64,000 bases of DNA. Origin: Micromussa lordhowensis. Lineage: Eukaryota > Cnidaria > Anthozoa > Scleractinia > Lobophylliidae. The notes beneath the pieces were generated by a model, which saw only the letters and a list, made by a program, of their open reading frames with translations, was not told the DNA's origin and did not search any database. Numbering within the stretch: position 1 is the stretch's first letter; every line of letters begins with the position of its first letter. The stretch spans positions 9,106,824-9,170,823 of the forward strand of contig OZ026598.1 of the NCBI GenBank assembly GCA_964020085.1. Reading direction: 5' to 3'. The translations under genes were made by a program, and so were the position numbers. Positions 26,001 to 37,699 of this stretch are shown piece by piece.

Positions 26001-27726
26001 CCAAAATCAGACACCAAACAGGTGTTTACCAAAACGTGCTGTGATATTTTGCTCGGCTGAATAATTTCTGAAGAAAGATTCAAATTGTAAGATTTTTGCC
26101 CTTGATAGATGCTATTAAGAGGTATTCCATTATACAAGCGTCGACCTTGCAAGTTGTAAAAATAATAATGATATGAATTGACTTTCATTAGAAAATCAAT
26201 GGTTAACCTGTGTTTTTTTTTTTGTTGTTGATTTTGTTGTTCCCCCCCCCCCCCCCCTTTTTTTGTTCGTTTTTCATGTATTTAAAGGAATGCCATAAAA
26301 ATTATTCTACCGAGGGTTAATAAGTTGAGCATTTGCTGCTGGTTCAAGTTTGAAGCTGACTAACATTCAGAAATGATCTCAATCTGCTGAAAATAATTTT
26401 CTTGCAAACTCATTCTGTCATGGTTCTTAGAATCTAAAAGTCAAAAGTTATGTACATGGCAGCAATTCTCGTTGCAAATATTTTACATGTTGAAAACAGT
26501 AATCCTTTTTATTCATTTTACAGTCAGAATTCTCTGAGAGGGAAAAGAAACGTAAGTATAGAGTACAAAAACGAAACGTTACAAGGAAAGAAGCTACTTC
26601 TCCATGCCATATTTGATTTGTTTTATTTCCACTGTCTCCAGAACAATTGTGCTTATACTCTCTCCGATTATTCCATTAATCCCAAACTAGATTTCCGAGA
26701 AGCTTTCGAACTCTTCGATCATGATGGCAGCGGTTTCATCACCACTGACGAGATTGGAGTTGTCATGAGAAGACTGGGGCAGAATCCTTCCCCTACGGAA
26801 CTGGAGGACATGATTAGAGATGTCGATGCTGACGGTAAGCGTTCGAGCAAATTCAGTGTCACGTAATCACCTGCGTGGGTCTCAGTATATGCGTTGTCCG
26901 TAATACCAGTTGACTTAGAATCACGCCATCTTGAATGCTGTTGAAGCGACACACCGTTTAAATATTTTTCTTAACAGCTTTCATTATCGTATTGGTCCCT
27001 CTCTTAGAGCTGTGTATCAACTTCCGGTGTTGCTTAAATGCGTTGATAATTGGATTGTGGTTACAAGACGAGAAGAGAATGGAATATGTTTTCTTCGTTT
27101 GCTCACATTTTCCCTTTCTTCCCAGAGTTCCTGGATTGGCTTGAAGAACACTTTTGTTTTTTGCAAAGGTTAAAATTAAATCAGAACCCCCAGATTGAAC
27201 CTGGATATCTAACGTTTGGACTAGACGTTCAGCTTTAATTTATCTTAGGGAGCGGTCACATTGACTTCAACGAGTTCCTGGTTATGATGTCCCATACAAA
27301 AGAAAAGGGCCATCAGGCGGAGATGCGCCTTGCATTCAGGCTCTTTGACGCAGATGGCGACGGCTTCATAACATTTGATGATTTGAAGAGGGTGATGCGC
27401 AACTGCGGAGAGAGCCTTTCTGAGACTGAACTGAAAAACATGTTCACCAAAGCAGATATCAACAGGGATAATCTTGTTGACATGAAAGGTAAACAAATAA
27501 TTCTGGAATTTGTATGTGTCATAATCTTCAAAACCTCAGCCTAACTCGCGCGACTCGCGCGTGACATGTGTAGTAAGTTCGCGTGCGCGCGTATTTCGTG
27601 CAGCCTCGTCGCGACTCGCGAGTCCAGTTGTGCCTAGGTTACAGAATACTCTTGACACTGTTAATGTTTCTCGTTCTCTCTCTTTTTTTGGCTACAGAGT
27701 TTACAAGGATTGTCAGCAGCGAATAG
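23045..27726 (+). CDS. Gene A: divergent calmodulin-like four-EF-hand protein
   Basis: Predicted calcium-binding protein of 157 residues. Exons 23045-23077 ([11 protein letters not shown]), 26524-26551, 26691-26834, 27249-27488 and 27698-27726; phases 0, 1, 1, 1 join cleanly. EF loops at residues 30-41 ([12 protein letters not shown]), 66-77 ([12 protein letters not shown] ends it), 102-113 ([12 protein letters not shown]) and 138-149 ([12 protein letters not shown]). Loop 3 has Asp instead of Glu at position 12, and loop 4 has Asn instead of Gly at position 6, so the C-lobe may bind calcium more weakly. The C-terminus is FTRIVSSE, not the calmodulin MMTSK. Exons 3 and 5 are 144 and 29 nt, as in the calmodulins nearby. 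An alternative Met-only first exon lies at 24934-24936. Poly(A) signal AATAAA at 27932. Targets unknown; the partner set probably differs from calmodulin. Confidence 0.85.
24060..24254. mobile_element. Foldback MITE in gene A intron 1
   Basis: Near-complete inverted repeat with arms of about 90 bases: ATACGATGCTTTTGAAGTTC on the left and GAACTTCAAAAGTATCGTAT on the right, and GTTGTACAA on both sides of an AT-rich centre near 24155. Confidence 0.7.
24290..24310. repeat. Poly-T run
   Basis: About 21 T residues directly after the foldback element, inside gene A intron 1. Confidence 0.8.
24360..24580 (-). repeat. Dispersed segment shared with 16500-16760
   Basis: Opposite-strand copy of the segment described at 16500. 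Lies in intron 1 of gene A. Confidence 0.55.
24934..24936 (+). other. Alternative Met-only first exon of gene A
   Basis: ATG directly followed by a GTGAGC donor, phase 0, as in calmodulin genes. It would splice in frame to 26524. The donor context (ACAAAATG/GTGAGCATAAAT) resembles that of the first exon at 23077 (ACAAACTG/GTGAGCATTGAT), suggesting one exon is a duplicate of the other. Confidence 0.5.
26216..26266. repeat. Poly-T / TTG / poly-C low-complexity tract
   Basis: T run, TTGTTG repeats and a C run of about 15 in series. A likely site of assembly length error; it is intronic in gene A. Confidence 0.8.
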
Positions 27727-27931
27727 ATGGACCTCCATCCAGAAATTGTGAACGAGCGTGAATAATTTGTGGCAGTTTTTCTTAACAATCTGCTTCGCTC
27801 AAATCGATGTGTATCGTTCAAGTTAATGCATGCATACTGTGTTTTTCTGTAATCAGTATTTGTAAATTAGACAAATGAGAGTTAGCTCGTCTTGACTACT
27901 TGGAACACGAGTACAGTGTTGTAAACTGAGC

Positions 27932-27937
27932 AATAAA
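27932..27937 (+). terminator. Poly(A) signal of gene A
   Basis: AATAAA about 205 bases after the TAG stop of gene A. Confidence 0.6.
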
Positions 27938-28984
27938 GTATTTACTTTGTTAATTTTGTTGTTGTTGTTGTTTGAGTTTGAAATACGTGCTTTAGAGATA
28001 ACTTATGCGTCCTTAACAGATGCATTGACAAAATTTCGAAGAAGAAGATGTGAACTAACAAGAGACTTGGCTCATAATAAATAAATGCGTGTTAGGTTGA
28101 AAATATTATTTTCGCTGTTTGGTGAAAAAAAAAATCGACTAGCACTTTCATATGGTATCTTCTAAGTCTTTAGATAACCCTTTACCATTCCAGCAAACGT
28201 TATTACAAGACGCGTCCTGCACAACACTTGACCTGCAGCAGCTGATTCTTTTGTTTTCCTTCTCAGTTAGTTTCCGACTCTGAAATGATGCTTCCAAAAG
28301 TTTGCTTGATGGTTAATATTATAATTACAAATTGCTCTCTTCACAATTTCATTCGCAAACAACCTTTATCAAAATTTTATGATAATCATTTCCATTATAT
28401 CTCTCAGTTAGTACGCGCGCGCTGTGATTGGTCAAATTTGAAGCTGTTTTTGCTGCCAAAATGTTTCTTGACTTATCGCAAAGTGTTCTTAGTTTTTTTA
28501 GCAAGTAAAAGTTAAAACTTTCCTTTACTTCTGAAATTGTGTATTAAAACCTGCTAGCGACTTAACAGTCGGTTAACAACGACTTTTCGAGGTGCGTCGG
28601 GAATTTGTAGCCGTTCCTCGTGAATAGAAATCGTTCACGAACCCGTCAGGCAAACAGTAGAGATGTAATAAACATCTTACTAACTCCGTACTGTAAGTGA
28701 CGGTTATCGGTCCGTAACTTACAGTACGGCCCTCGCACTCGGTTAGTAAGAGGTATGCCTGAGTCAGTCTAGCAGGTGGACGCAGACTATGTTACTACCT
28801 GTGAAAATTACTTCCGAGAGTACGCTCACTTTACTCTGGCGGTACCCAAACAACACAATGAATGATCATGCAGGTTATTTATTTTAATCTACAGTAATTC
28901 TGATTCAATTTTGTGGAGTTGATTCTTGATGGATAGTTTATATTCAAAAAAGGAACAAGTGCAGTGAACCCCGCCTAACAATCA

Positions 28985-29110
28985 CCTGCTCATAATTTAA
29001 TCACGAGTGACCGGCTCCGACGAAGGACTAACGCTCGAAACGTCAGCTTCCGAATCTCTTTACGGTGGCCAATTCACATTATCAACCCAGTTGATAAAAC
29101 CAAATTATCT
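28985..29110 (+). mobile_element. Penelope-like element terminus with hammerhead-like motif
   Basis: Contains GACGAAGGACTAACGCTCGA followed directly by AACGTCAGC, then TTTACGGTGGCCAATTCACA and TTGATAAAACCAAATT. This string is typical of the terminal repeats of Penelope-like retroelements in cnidarians as I recall them. The order (C)GACGA, stem, GAAAC, GTC matches a minimal hammerhead ribozyme, but the core reads CCGACGA where CUGANGA is expected, so this copy may be inactive. No element ORF is adjacent. Confidence 0.6.
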
Positions 29111-29218
29111 TAGGGCTTTAGAAATATTATGTCGGACAGAGGGTCTGGTTTTAGCTCAATTGCAGATAGCTGAACTGCTCAAAATTTTGACTGTCAACTG
29201 AGAAATGAGATCTTAGAT

Positions 29219-29582
29219 CCGGGGGGGGAGAATCCCTATAAGGCTCCACCCTGAAAAGGGTAGGAATTTCACAAGTTGAGGTATATGAAAGGGTAGGAAA
29301 ATTTGTCATTTAGGTATTTAAAAAGGGCCTTGAATTAAAATATTTCGAACAGACGCATCTCACTTGTGGCTGTCTGATCTGGTAATATTTGGTTCTCCCG
29401 TAATCTTGTTCATTATTTTCATCGCAAGGGCTTAGAAAAGGTATGCAGTGATAGGAATTAAAGTTATACAAAAGGGGGTACCTTTACTGTCTAAATGGTA
29501 TACAAAAGGGTAAAAAGTTTAATCTTGAGTTTCCCAGTATATAAAATGTTGTAGAGTAGCATAACTCCCCCCCCCCCCCCCC
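29219..29582. repeat. Repeat bounded by G run and C run
   Basis: Begins with a G run near 29221 and ends with about 16 C residues (29567-29582). The inside has recurring AAAGGGTA / GGGTAGGAA words. Looks like a MITE-type or satellite-derived insertion; not classified. Confidence 0.4.
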
Positions 29583-30757
29583 GCAAAAATATTCCTCAGC
29601 TCCTCCTCCCCGCGTCTCAGATGTGCAAAATTTACTGGTGACTGAGAAAGGGGCTGAAATTTTGTGACATACATGCTAAGAAATCACCGAATATTTAATC
29701 TAAGAACTAGGATTCAAGCAGTCCCATGGCAGACCAAAGCCATCTTAGCCATAGCCTCAAGTTGTTTACGATTTTTACAACGAATAAGGGTAAAGGAATG
29801 AGCGGAGAACTGTAATGGATAATAAATTAACAAGAAAAAAACAACGGCTCAATGAAAATTCGTTAGCATGCAAGTAATACAAGGACACCCAAAAAGACTA
29901 GTATCGAAAAGCGTCGTGTAAGGATTTTCTACTTGGCCGTGATGATGGGAGCATAACTTATTCCTATTTTTGTTCCAATCTTGACGTTTTTCTCGTTCTA
30001 AACAAATTCACACCGAACTTCCTCTTTATATAGTTCAGCTGCTCAAGGGTAGAATTTGGCAAGAAAGCAGAGCTTTGCAGAACTGACTAGGACCGGCGCG
30101 AAAACAAAACTCGTTCTAGGACCGGCGGGATTACATTGGATAGACCCCTTACGTGAATAGCAGGAAGGTCCATGTTCGAGATAATCAGTCGGCCGCCAAG
30201 AAACTTTCAAGCTAAACAATGAGCATTTCTTCTAATTTGTAGTTTGTTTAGGCTTGCCTTGGCCCGTTGCCTATATATTAAGGAGAGCACAAAAGTTCGC
30301 AAACTCATTAAAATTAACAAAACTCGACATTTTGTCTTTCCCGAAGCTAGACAGAGAAAGCGTTTTATTTATGTTATAAATTTTCTGTCAATTTTTGTGT
30401 CCCGGTTGTTACTGACCCTGTTGATTTTATCATTGGCAAGAATTTTCCTCGAGATATTTCATTTCATTTCTAAGTTGCTAGAAATATCGAAGGGATATAT
30501 TTATAAACGGCAAATTGAAGTCTCGTTGGCAAACTACCCTAAAAAACTGCACAGTTTTTAATTTTGTCGCGTCGCTTGTTAAGAAAGCACATAAACGTCA
30601 TTTACTTATTAATTTATTTATAATGTCGCTCTTTTGTGACATATCAAGAAAATAACTCGGTTCAATTTCCATTTGGACTTTTAACGCCTAGAGGTTCAGT
30701 TGCCGCTATCTGTTTCACGGAAGCTCGTGTTAAAGATATAAGCTCTCCAAAACGAAA
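29583..30757. other. Intergenic, 5' of gene B
   Basis: Contains an open frame of about 105 codons at 30244-30561 with a hydrophobic stretch but no conservation evidence. Presumably holds the gene B promoter; no clear CArG or CCAAT module like those of genes E and F. Confidence 0.35.
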
Positions 30758-33700
30758 ATGGTAAGTTGCTTTATCGATGTTCTGGATTGCATTTAACATT
30801 TAACTCGTATTACTCTGAGGTTCAAGCAAGAGAAAAGATATTTGCGTGTCACTGTAGTTTTCGTTTCTGCTGCTTGTGTTTTGTTGAGATATGGCTTGAG
30901 GCTAGAGAATTAATGACGTTGTTTTCAAAATTGAAACCTTGCATGTGTGGATTTAATTGGATCTGTTTGTTTCCCGCACTAGGAAACAGGGCTACCACCA
31001 TGTTTGCTTTTATATTTGTAGTTCCTTTCACCAAAACAACGTCTACAAGTTATAAATAAACGCAATATTTGCAGCGATGTACCTCTTGTTGATAGAGAAC
31101 TGATCAGATCGACAGCTACTACGTAGAGGCGTCATAAAACGTTACAACAAGCCATCCGAACTTAGATAATGTTACAAGTTATAACACTGTCTGTGTGACT
31201 ATTTCCTAGTTAAATCGAATGTCTAAAACGTTCAAGTCAAACTTTCAATAGCCATCAAACATCTTTCACTTTGTTTATGCCAAAGTACTATTTCAGGTAT
31301 ATCGTTGGTAAAAAAATACTTCAATACTGGATACTAGTAGGTTTTGTTACAGCTCTGACATTGCCGCGAGTGCCGTGACTATTTCTAGGTACCTTCTTAC
31401 GCATATTTTTTTTCTACATCAAAGTAAAAGCGCTTCATGTTTGAAAAAATATAAATATTATATATTTTAGACAATGACTAAAGGATTATAAATAACATAT
31501 TAAGAATTCTTATTCCGACTGGACATTCTCAAGTGTTTTGCTTAAAAATATGCAATGTTTATCATTTGTAATCTTTAGTCCGCGTGATATCCAAAAGCTA
31601 TTTTTCACTTTTTCTGGTAACGAGTAAGGCATTAAGACTCGTCGCTAGAAATCCACAAAATGATCTAAATAAACAGGCTGGTCGGTGAGAATGTGTATCT
31701 CGTACTTTTAAGATACACAACTACTTCATAGTCATCTCTCAGTCAGAGTTAAAAATATTTTTCACTAAAGTTCTGATCGCTCTTTTAGGAGTCAAATTTG
31801 TGTACCGATTTAAGTTTCACAATTACAATGTCTGTAACACTTCAACTCCAATTTGGCAGCTGTTCAGTTGTAAAAACATTAATTATCAGTCAAATGTTTT
31901 ACTTCTCATCAGTGGTCATCAGTATGCAAAGGCAAAACAGACAGATCGTCGTAGAAAGACCCCCGTTGGGCCCACAGAGTTCCTTTTACATCATGACGGC
32001 TTGCATGAGACTTAACTTTGCTCGACCCGAGATCACTACCTTGTTGGTACTTAATTCGCAAGAACTTCATTTCGCGAATTTGGCGAGACAGGATTTCGCG
32101 GGGTTTTATTTTCGCGATTTCAATGGGTAAATATGAATTGAAAAAAGGGCATTAAATTTCGCTATTCAAGCGTTCTCAACTTCATTTTACTTTCAAAAGT
32201 CTGAACTTTTTAAAATAGAACAAGCAAAACGCATTTTAAAACGTTATTTCACGACAGAAGATACAAAATGCATATGGAGCTTACCAGTAAAACCAGTTAA
32301 TAGTTTGCATATTTGTCGATACATATCCTGTATACATTGTATGTTGTTGTTGTTACATGGTAATCATTTTTTTCTGATATTTGAATTTTCTATATGGGTG
32401 TTAAATTTCGCGTGTTTAAATTTCGCGAGGATTTTTATTTCCGGGTCTTCGATTTATTTACAATCGCGAAAATCGCAAAATTTAAAGACCAGCGAAAGTA
32501 AGTACAAATAAGGAACTAAACAAGCTTTGGAGATCCATTCAGACAATCGAAAAATTTCGGGGAAATTTATAATTTTTCTAAATTTAAGAGACTGACTGAG
32601 TTTAAAAGACGTTTGGCAGGAGAAGGATTTATTTTCAGTTCAATTATATATTTTTTTAATTAAGACACCAACTGCGCCTAATTTTTTTATATATCTTTTG
32701 AATGAAACTTTCATTTTTCCGTTGAGATCTGGATCACATTTCAAACAGGAGCGGCCTGATTTCAAAGGATTCTCTAGCTCTCTAAGTTCAATTGCAGTGC
32801 AACACAACTTATATGGAATGTAGCACTGATATAAGACAAAAGCTGGTTGCCAGAAAAAAGGAAACAACTAAAAGAAATTTAGGTTTTAAAGTGAATTGAG
32901 AAAAATTTCGGTCCAAATAAGTCAAATAATAATCTCATGCATCGTAATTAGACCCCCGAGATAGACCGCATGGTTAACATGTCGCATACAGGCTCTTTTC
33001 ATAATGTAATCTGGAATTTGCCTGAAAGCTTCTAATCATCGTCTTCTGTAGTTCATATATATTTTTTCTCCTTTTGTTTTCTTTTTCTTTTTTCCTTTCC
33101 TTTATTTTTGTTTTCTTTCATTTATTCTCTTTGCTTCCACTCTCTTCTTCCACTTTCTTTTTCTATGTCCTTTTTTCCTTTCTTTTTATTGGTTTCATTT
33201 CGTCGCGTTTCCTTTTCATTCTTTTCTCTTTCTTTTCTTTTCCTTCTTTTTTTTGGTCTTTATTTCATTTATTTTCTTTCTTTCTTTTTCTTTTATTCCC
33301 TATGTTACATTCCAACACCTCGGTGGCATTTGGTATGCACCCAGCCGCTTTGGATGCGGTCCTCGGTACCCTGGTGAAAATTACTCTGCCCAGCTTTCGA
33401 ACTGCCAGAGAAAACATAACATTTAAGAACTATAAAACGCTATTTTCATATCAACAGGCTGACAAGTTCACAGATGAAGAAGTACAAGGTTAGTAGTTTA
33501 TTTCAAATTCGGTGCCCATTTTTCTCGCAGTGTCCTCTTTCAAGAATGCTTCATGTGCAGATTCCAAGATAGATACTTTCAGATTGTAATCTCAGATTAC
33601 ATCTGCAAATATTTAAGGCATAATTTCTCTTGTAGACTTCATATTATACGTGGTTTGTGTCCAAGCTAAAAAAGTGCTATTGCAGATTTTAACTAACGGG

Positions 33701-36700
33701 GTGATAGTCTTGACACGCAAATTCGTGAAGCCTTCCAAATTTTTACGCCGAGTCACTTTCATCCTTCAAAGTTTTAATTGATACCTACAATTTTTAAATC
33801 ATTTTTATAGACACTAGATTTTTATAAAGTATTGCATGCTTGTTTACACTCTATATAGGGAGGCGCGGTGGCCTCATCGTTAGTGCGCTCGACTCCGGAG
33901 CGAGCGGTCCGGGTTTCGAGCCCTGGCCGGGGACAGTGTGTTGTGTTCTTGGGCAAGACACTTTACTCTCACAGTGCCTCTCTCCACCCAGGTGTATAAA
34001 TGGGTACCTGCTATTTGTTGGGGAAACCTAACCAAATTGCGGGGAAGTGACCTGCGATGGACTAGCATCCTGTTCAGGGGAAGTAGAAATACTTCTAGCC
34101 GCTTAATGCTACAGAAACCGGGATAAGCTCCGGCAGCTATGAGCCAGCCTTGGCTCCAAGGCTTCACTTTTACACTCTATACTGGCTTTTTTAAATTATT
34201 GCATTTTAAAATTATCACGATATCTTGTATTTTTAATTAGTCCAGGGCCCCTCTGGATATCAGCCTCGTTGCTGAATGGGCCACCATGACAAAATAAAGT
34301 TTACATTACCTTTACTCAACTTTAATTTATCTGTCTCTCTTTTCTCTTTAGAATACAGGGAGGCCTTTCAGCTATTTGACAAAGACGGCGGAGGCACCAT
34401 CAGTACTAAGGAGTTAAAGCAAGTATTTGAGGCCCTAGGTCAGCATCCATCTGATGAGGATGTACAAGGCATGATATCAGAAGTGGACCAGGACGGTATG
34501 TATAGTTCAGTTTTAATTTTAGATGGAGAAAATATTTCGGGAATATCACATCTAGAGAAAAGGGTACATCTGGGGGAGCTTACTACTGAGCCAAAAAATC
34601 CGGAAATTTCGGTTGAAAGTCAAATGGAATAGAAATTTTCCGCAAAATCCGCTCGGAAATTGTAGACCGTACCACCTCCTCTTTTTCCGTTCGGAACGGA
34701 ACGGCGGACATCTCCTTATAGCATTTGCTAAATTTCTCATCAGCCTAAAACAATTAATGGTAAGCGCCATCTTAATTATTCGATTGGTTTGCTAATTTTG
34801 GGAAGAAACCCTTTACCACTATTCAACAGTCATCCCAACCGGTTTGTTCTGGAAAATGGTAACCACCCCTGGTCTCCAACCAGTAGCAAGAGACTATGAC
34901 GTAACCACCCCTGGTCTCCAACCAGTAGCAAGAGACTATGACCAGTACTAGTAACCATTGTAAGAAAACTACCGTCAAATATGAACGACTTCAATTAGCA
35001 TTTTAGAAGAAAACAATCCATATAGATTACTTAGTGTACCGTGCTTCGGCCATAGTTGCTCTTGTAACGCCTTTTTTTGTTTTGCATTTTCCGCCCAACC
35101 TTTTTATTTCGATTCGCTTTCAAAGTGAAAGTAGGCAGTGGACAATTGGGTCTATAATTAACCAGGATTAGGATTTACAGTATAACATTATGGTCGGAGA
35201 GGGTTATAACAAACCTTTCTTGGGTTTGGGGGAGGGGGTGGGTACTACTGCTGTTTTATGATTGAACCATAAGGATCAAAACCTTTCGACTATTGAACGA
35301 TCGAATTTGTTCAAATGACTAGATGAAACTATGATTGTTTTAAGGTGGCTCGAAGTAGCTATAGTCTCCAGTCGTTATAACCACTCTATATCGGTTGATA
35401 CCAAAATACTGCCCGATCATCGGTGAACAAGTTACTGTCATTGATTGTGTGGCACAATAGATTACCATAGCAACAATATGACCTGCTAAAAACACCCTTA
35501 ATTTTTGCTTTAAGCACTTATAACTCGAAAACGAGCTCGGTGACCCCCATGTTTTATTATCGAATTGTAATCAGCATAATAAGATGCAACTTTTTGCAAA
35601 GTTTAAAAAAAAATATATGGAGGGGATTCAGAGCCACCTTAAATTTTCGAAAATTAAGGATCTCTACACTTGGTTTGTATGTTTGTGAATATATCAAATC
35701 GTTAACCCGCCCTTTCCTTCTGAGCACACAGGGAGTGGTGAGATAGACTTCGATGAGTTTTTAACGCTGATGGCAGCCAAGCAAGCCAACATGACAATGG
35801 AAGACGAGTTAAGAGGTGCTTTTAACGTTTTCGACCAAGATGGAAGTGGCTACATATCAGCAAAGGAACTAAAACAGGTTAGCCATGATCAAAACAAATC
35901 TGTTTTATGTACAAATAGTTCATTTTACGTTCCTTTGTCGTCGGTGAGGTAAATTAGAGTCCACTTGATTTGACAATTCAAGTCCGAGAGTGCGGTGCGA
36001 GATAATTAAGGCCCTCAAAAGGTGTCTTCAGTGCTAAAAAAATGTATACTTCGTTGTACAAAACGAGGGTTGGTGTTCCTGTGCAAAGTAATTAGTGAAG
36101 AAAGAATTCAGGGATAACCGACGTTCCCTGTTTCATCCAAATTTCGACACGAACAAGGTGTTTTCGGAAGGGCTCTATGGCAGAAGACGACGCCGCCTTG
36201 GAGAACGTCAAGTAAAATAATAAAAAGGATTTATGTTTTTTTCCTTAGGGTAACCCTGACACCAAAGGCAAACAAACAGACAAACAAAAACCAAACGAAA
36301 AGTCGTGATTTACCGGCTTTCCAAAATACGCCGAAATTGTTCATTTCATGCACTCGTTGTTTTGCAGGGGCTTCTTTTAAGCTAGGTAATGCGTCTACTA
36401 ACACCACGATCAATTTCAGGTTTTGGAAAATCTGGGTGAATCTCTGACTGATGAGGAAATTGACGAGATGATGAAGGAAGCCGATATGGACTCCGATGGT
36501 CAAGTCAGTTTTGAAGGTATGTTTGAGGGGCCTACGACATATTCAGTTGTTCCCCGCTAAACATATCAACTCAAGACGTTTAGGTCAGAGTTTCCTCTCC
36601 GCCCCTCATTCACTTGGCATTTTGCTACCCCAAGAGCTAGCGCATTCTACTGAGGGCGCATAATTTGCGTTACTGGTATGTAGAGATATCAACTGAACAT

Positions 36701-37278
36701 TGTTTCAAAAAGTTAAGAAAACTTTTTATATCAACCAAACGAAGCTTAATTCTCCAGAGCAGAATTTTGTTGAAATGTTTACGCGCCGTCTTTGCGCGAA
36801 TTTACTTTTTTCGATTTCCGAGTAAAATATTAAGAAGAGAGAACTATAGCCAGAATCGTTGGTACAAGGTCTCGAGGTGCGTTTCATTTTAAAATCTTTA
36901 CCGGCATGCCGGCCAACGGGCAATCTAGTGCCTACTTTCTACGCAAGTGAAAATCTCGTGTTTTCATTGCTTGCCGCTCGCAACAGTTGACGTTCAAGCG
37001 TGGAAAAATGAATATGTCGACATCCCCCAACAAGACGAATACCGTAATAGTAGTAGGATATCATAGCACTCTTAGCCATGTTCTAGTGCACGCAAACAGG
37101 AGGAGGAGGAATTAACCTGCGATGGACAAATATCCAATCCAGGGAAACTCCCAGACCTTTAGAGACCGGATTTAAAGCTTGAATCTTTTCACAAACTTAC
37201 GTGAGTTACGTTACGTTATGTTACTGATTATTGTTGACTTTAATTTCAGAGTTCGTGAAGATGATGTCCAACAAATGA
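30758..37278 (+). CDS. Gene B: calmodulin-like protein, 149 residues
   Basis: Predicted EF-hand calcium sensor of exactly calmodulin length. Exons: 30758-30760 (ATG only, donor GTAAGT), 33458-33488, 34352-34495, 35732-35877, 36420-36516 and 37250-37278. The N-terminus is [16 protein letters not shown]. All four loops are canonical: [36 protein letters not shown] and [12 protein letters not shown]. The end is EFVKMMSNK. Exons of 31, 144 and 29 nt match the calmodulin genes. The 243-nt calmodulin exon is split here into 146 + 97 by a phase-0 intron after AKELKQ, a derived gain or a retained old intron. Many substitutions separate it from calmodulin, so it is an old paralogue, not a recent copy. 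ATTAAA at 37346 is a possible poly(A) signal. Likely cytosolic; targets unknown. Confidence 0.88.
32040..32515. mobile_element. Possible MITE with TTTCGCG repeats (gene B intron 1)
   Basis: Ends resemble inverted copies (GGTACTTAATTCGC on the left; the reverse of GCGAAAGTAAGTAC on the right), and the inside repeats ATTTCGCGA words in both orientations. Termini are not exact. Confidence 0.4.
33055..33302 (+). repeat. Long polypyrimidine tract in gene B intron 1
   Basis: About 250 bases of almost only T and C on the plus strand, ending about 160 bases before exon 2. The long Phe/Ser-rich open frame across it is a composition artefact. Confidence 0.85.
33856..34168 (+). mobile_element. tRNA-derived SINE with 13-bp target duplication
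   Basis: Starts with a tRNA-like head (GCGGTGGCCTCATCGTTAG as A-box region, GGTTTCGAGCCCTGG as B box), followed by a body with TTGTGTTCTTGGGCAAGACA and GGTGTATAAATGGGTACC. It is flanked by perfect 13-bp direct repeats TTTACACTCTATA at 33843 and 34169, the mark of LINE-driven insertion. Lies in gene B intron 2. A second, more diverged copy is at 44657-44940. Confidence 0.85.
34859..34942. repeat. 42-bp tandem duplication (two copies)
   Basis: Two identical adjacent 42-base units starting GTAACCACCCCTGGTCTCCA. Perfect identity suggests a very recent event or assembly duplication. Lies in gene B intron 3. Confidence 0.85.
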
Positions 37279-37345
37279 GACGATTAATTTTCCCGTTTTA
37301 TTAGATTTGTAGTCTCTTCTGTTTTACTAAACTAAGACTTTAAAA

Positions 37346-37351
37346 ATTAAA
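37346..37351 (+). terminator. Possible poly(A) signal of gene B
   Basis: ATTAAA variant 67 bases after the TGA stop; no AATAAA nearer. Confidence 0.4.
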
Positions 37352-37699
37352 TTTAACCTTTATCCAGGCAGTTGTCTTTTCTTACACTATAAACAATCTT
37401 CCCCGGCCCTCTCTCCCGCGACCCCGCTAGGTCAACCAAGGTGCGATTCGAGTTTCCACACGGATCTTATGCCTACTAGCTGTTTGTATATATTTCTGTT
37501 TTTATAATAATCTCCTACTCGCAGCAGGTACACATCAGCCTTGTACATAATATAGTAGTTGCAAATGTTATAACTGTATGTATCAAAACCTGCGTTACCA
37601 AGTAAAGGATTGATTAATTATTGATTGCATTTCTAAATTGCTGAATAGTATTCTGTTGAACTGCTTTGCACACATTTACACAGAAGACAGAAGGTTCAA

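Noticed and set aside
30244..30561. 105-codon frame with a hydrophobic stretch upstream of gene B
   Set aside because: AT-biased composition, no paralogue, no splice or domain evidence; kept only as a note in the spacer entry.
33074..33493. Long Phe/Ser/Leu-rich frames
   Set aside because: Produced by the polypyrimidine tract; only the last 31 bases are a real exon of gene B.
33856..33935. tRNA gene
   Set aside because: A and B boxes are present, but the sequence does not fold into a full cloverleaf and is the head of a SINE with target duplications.
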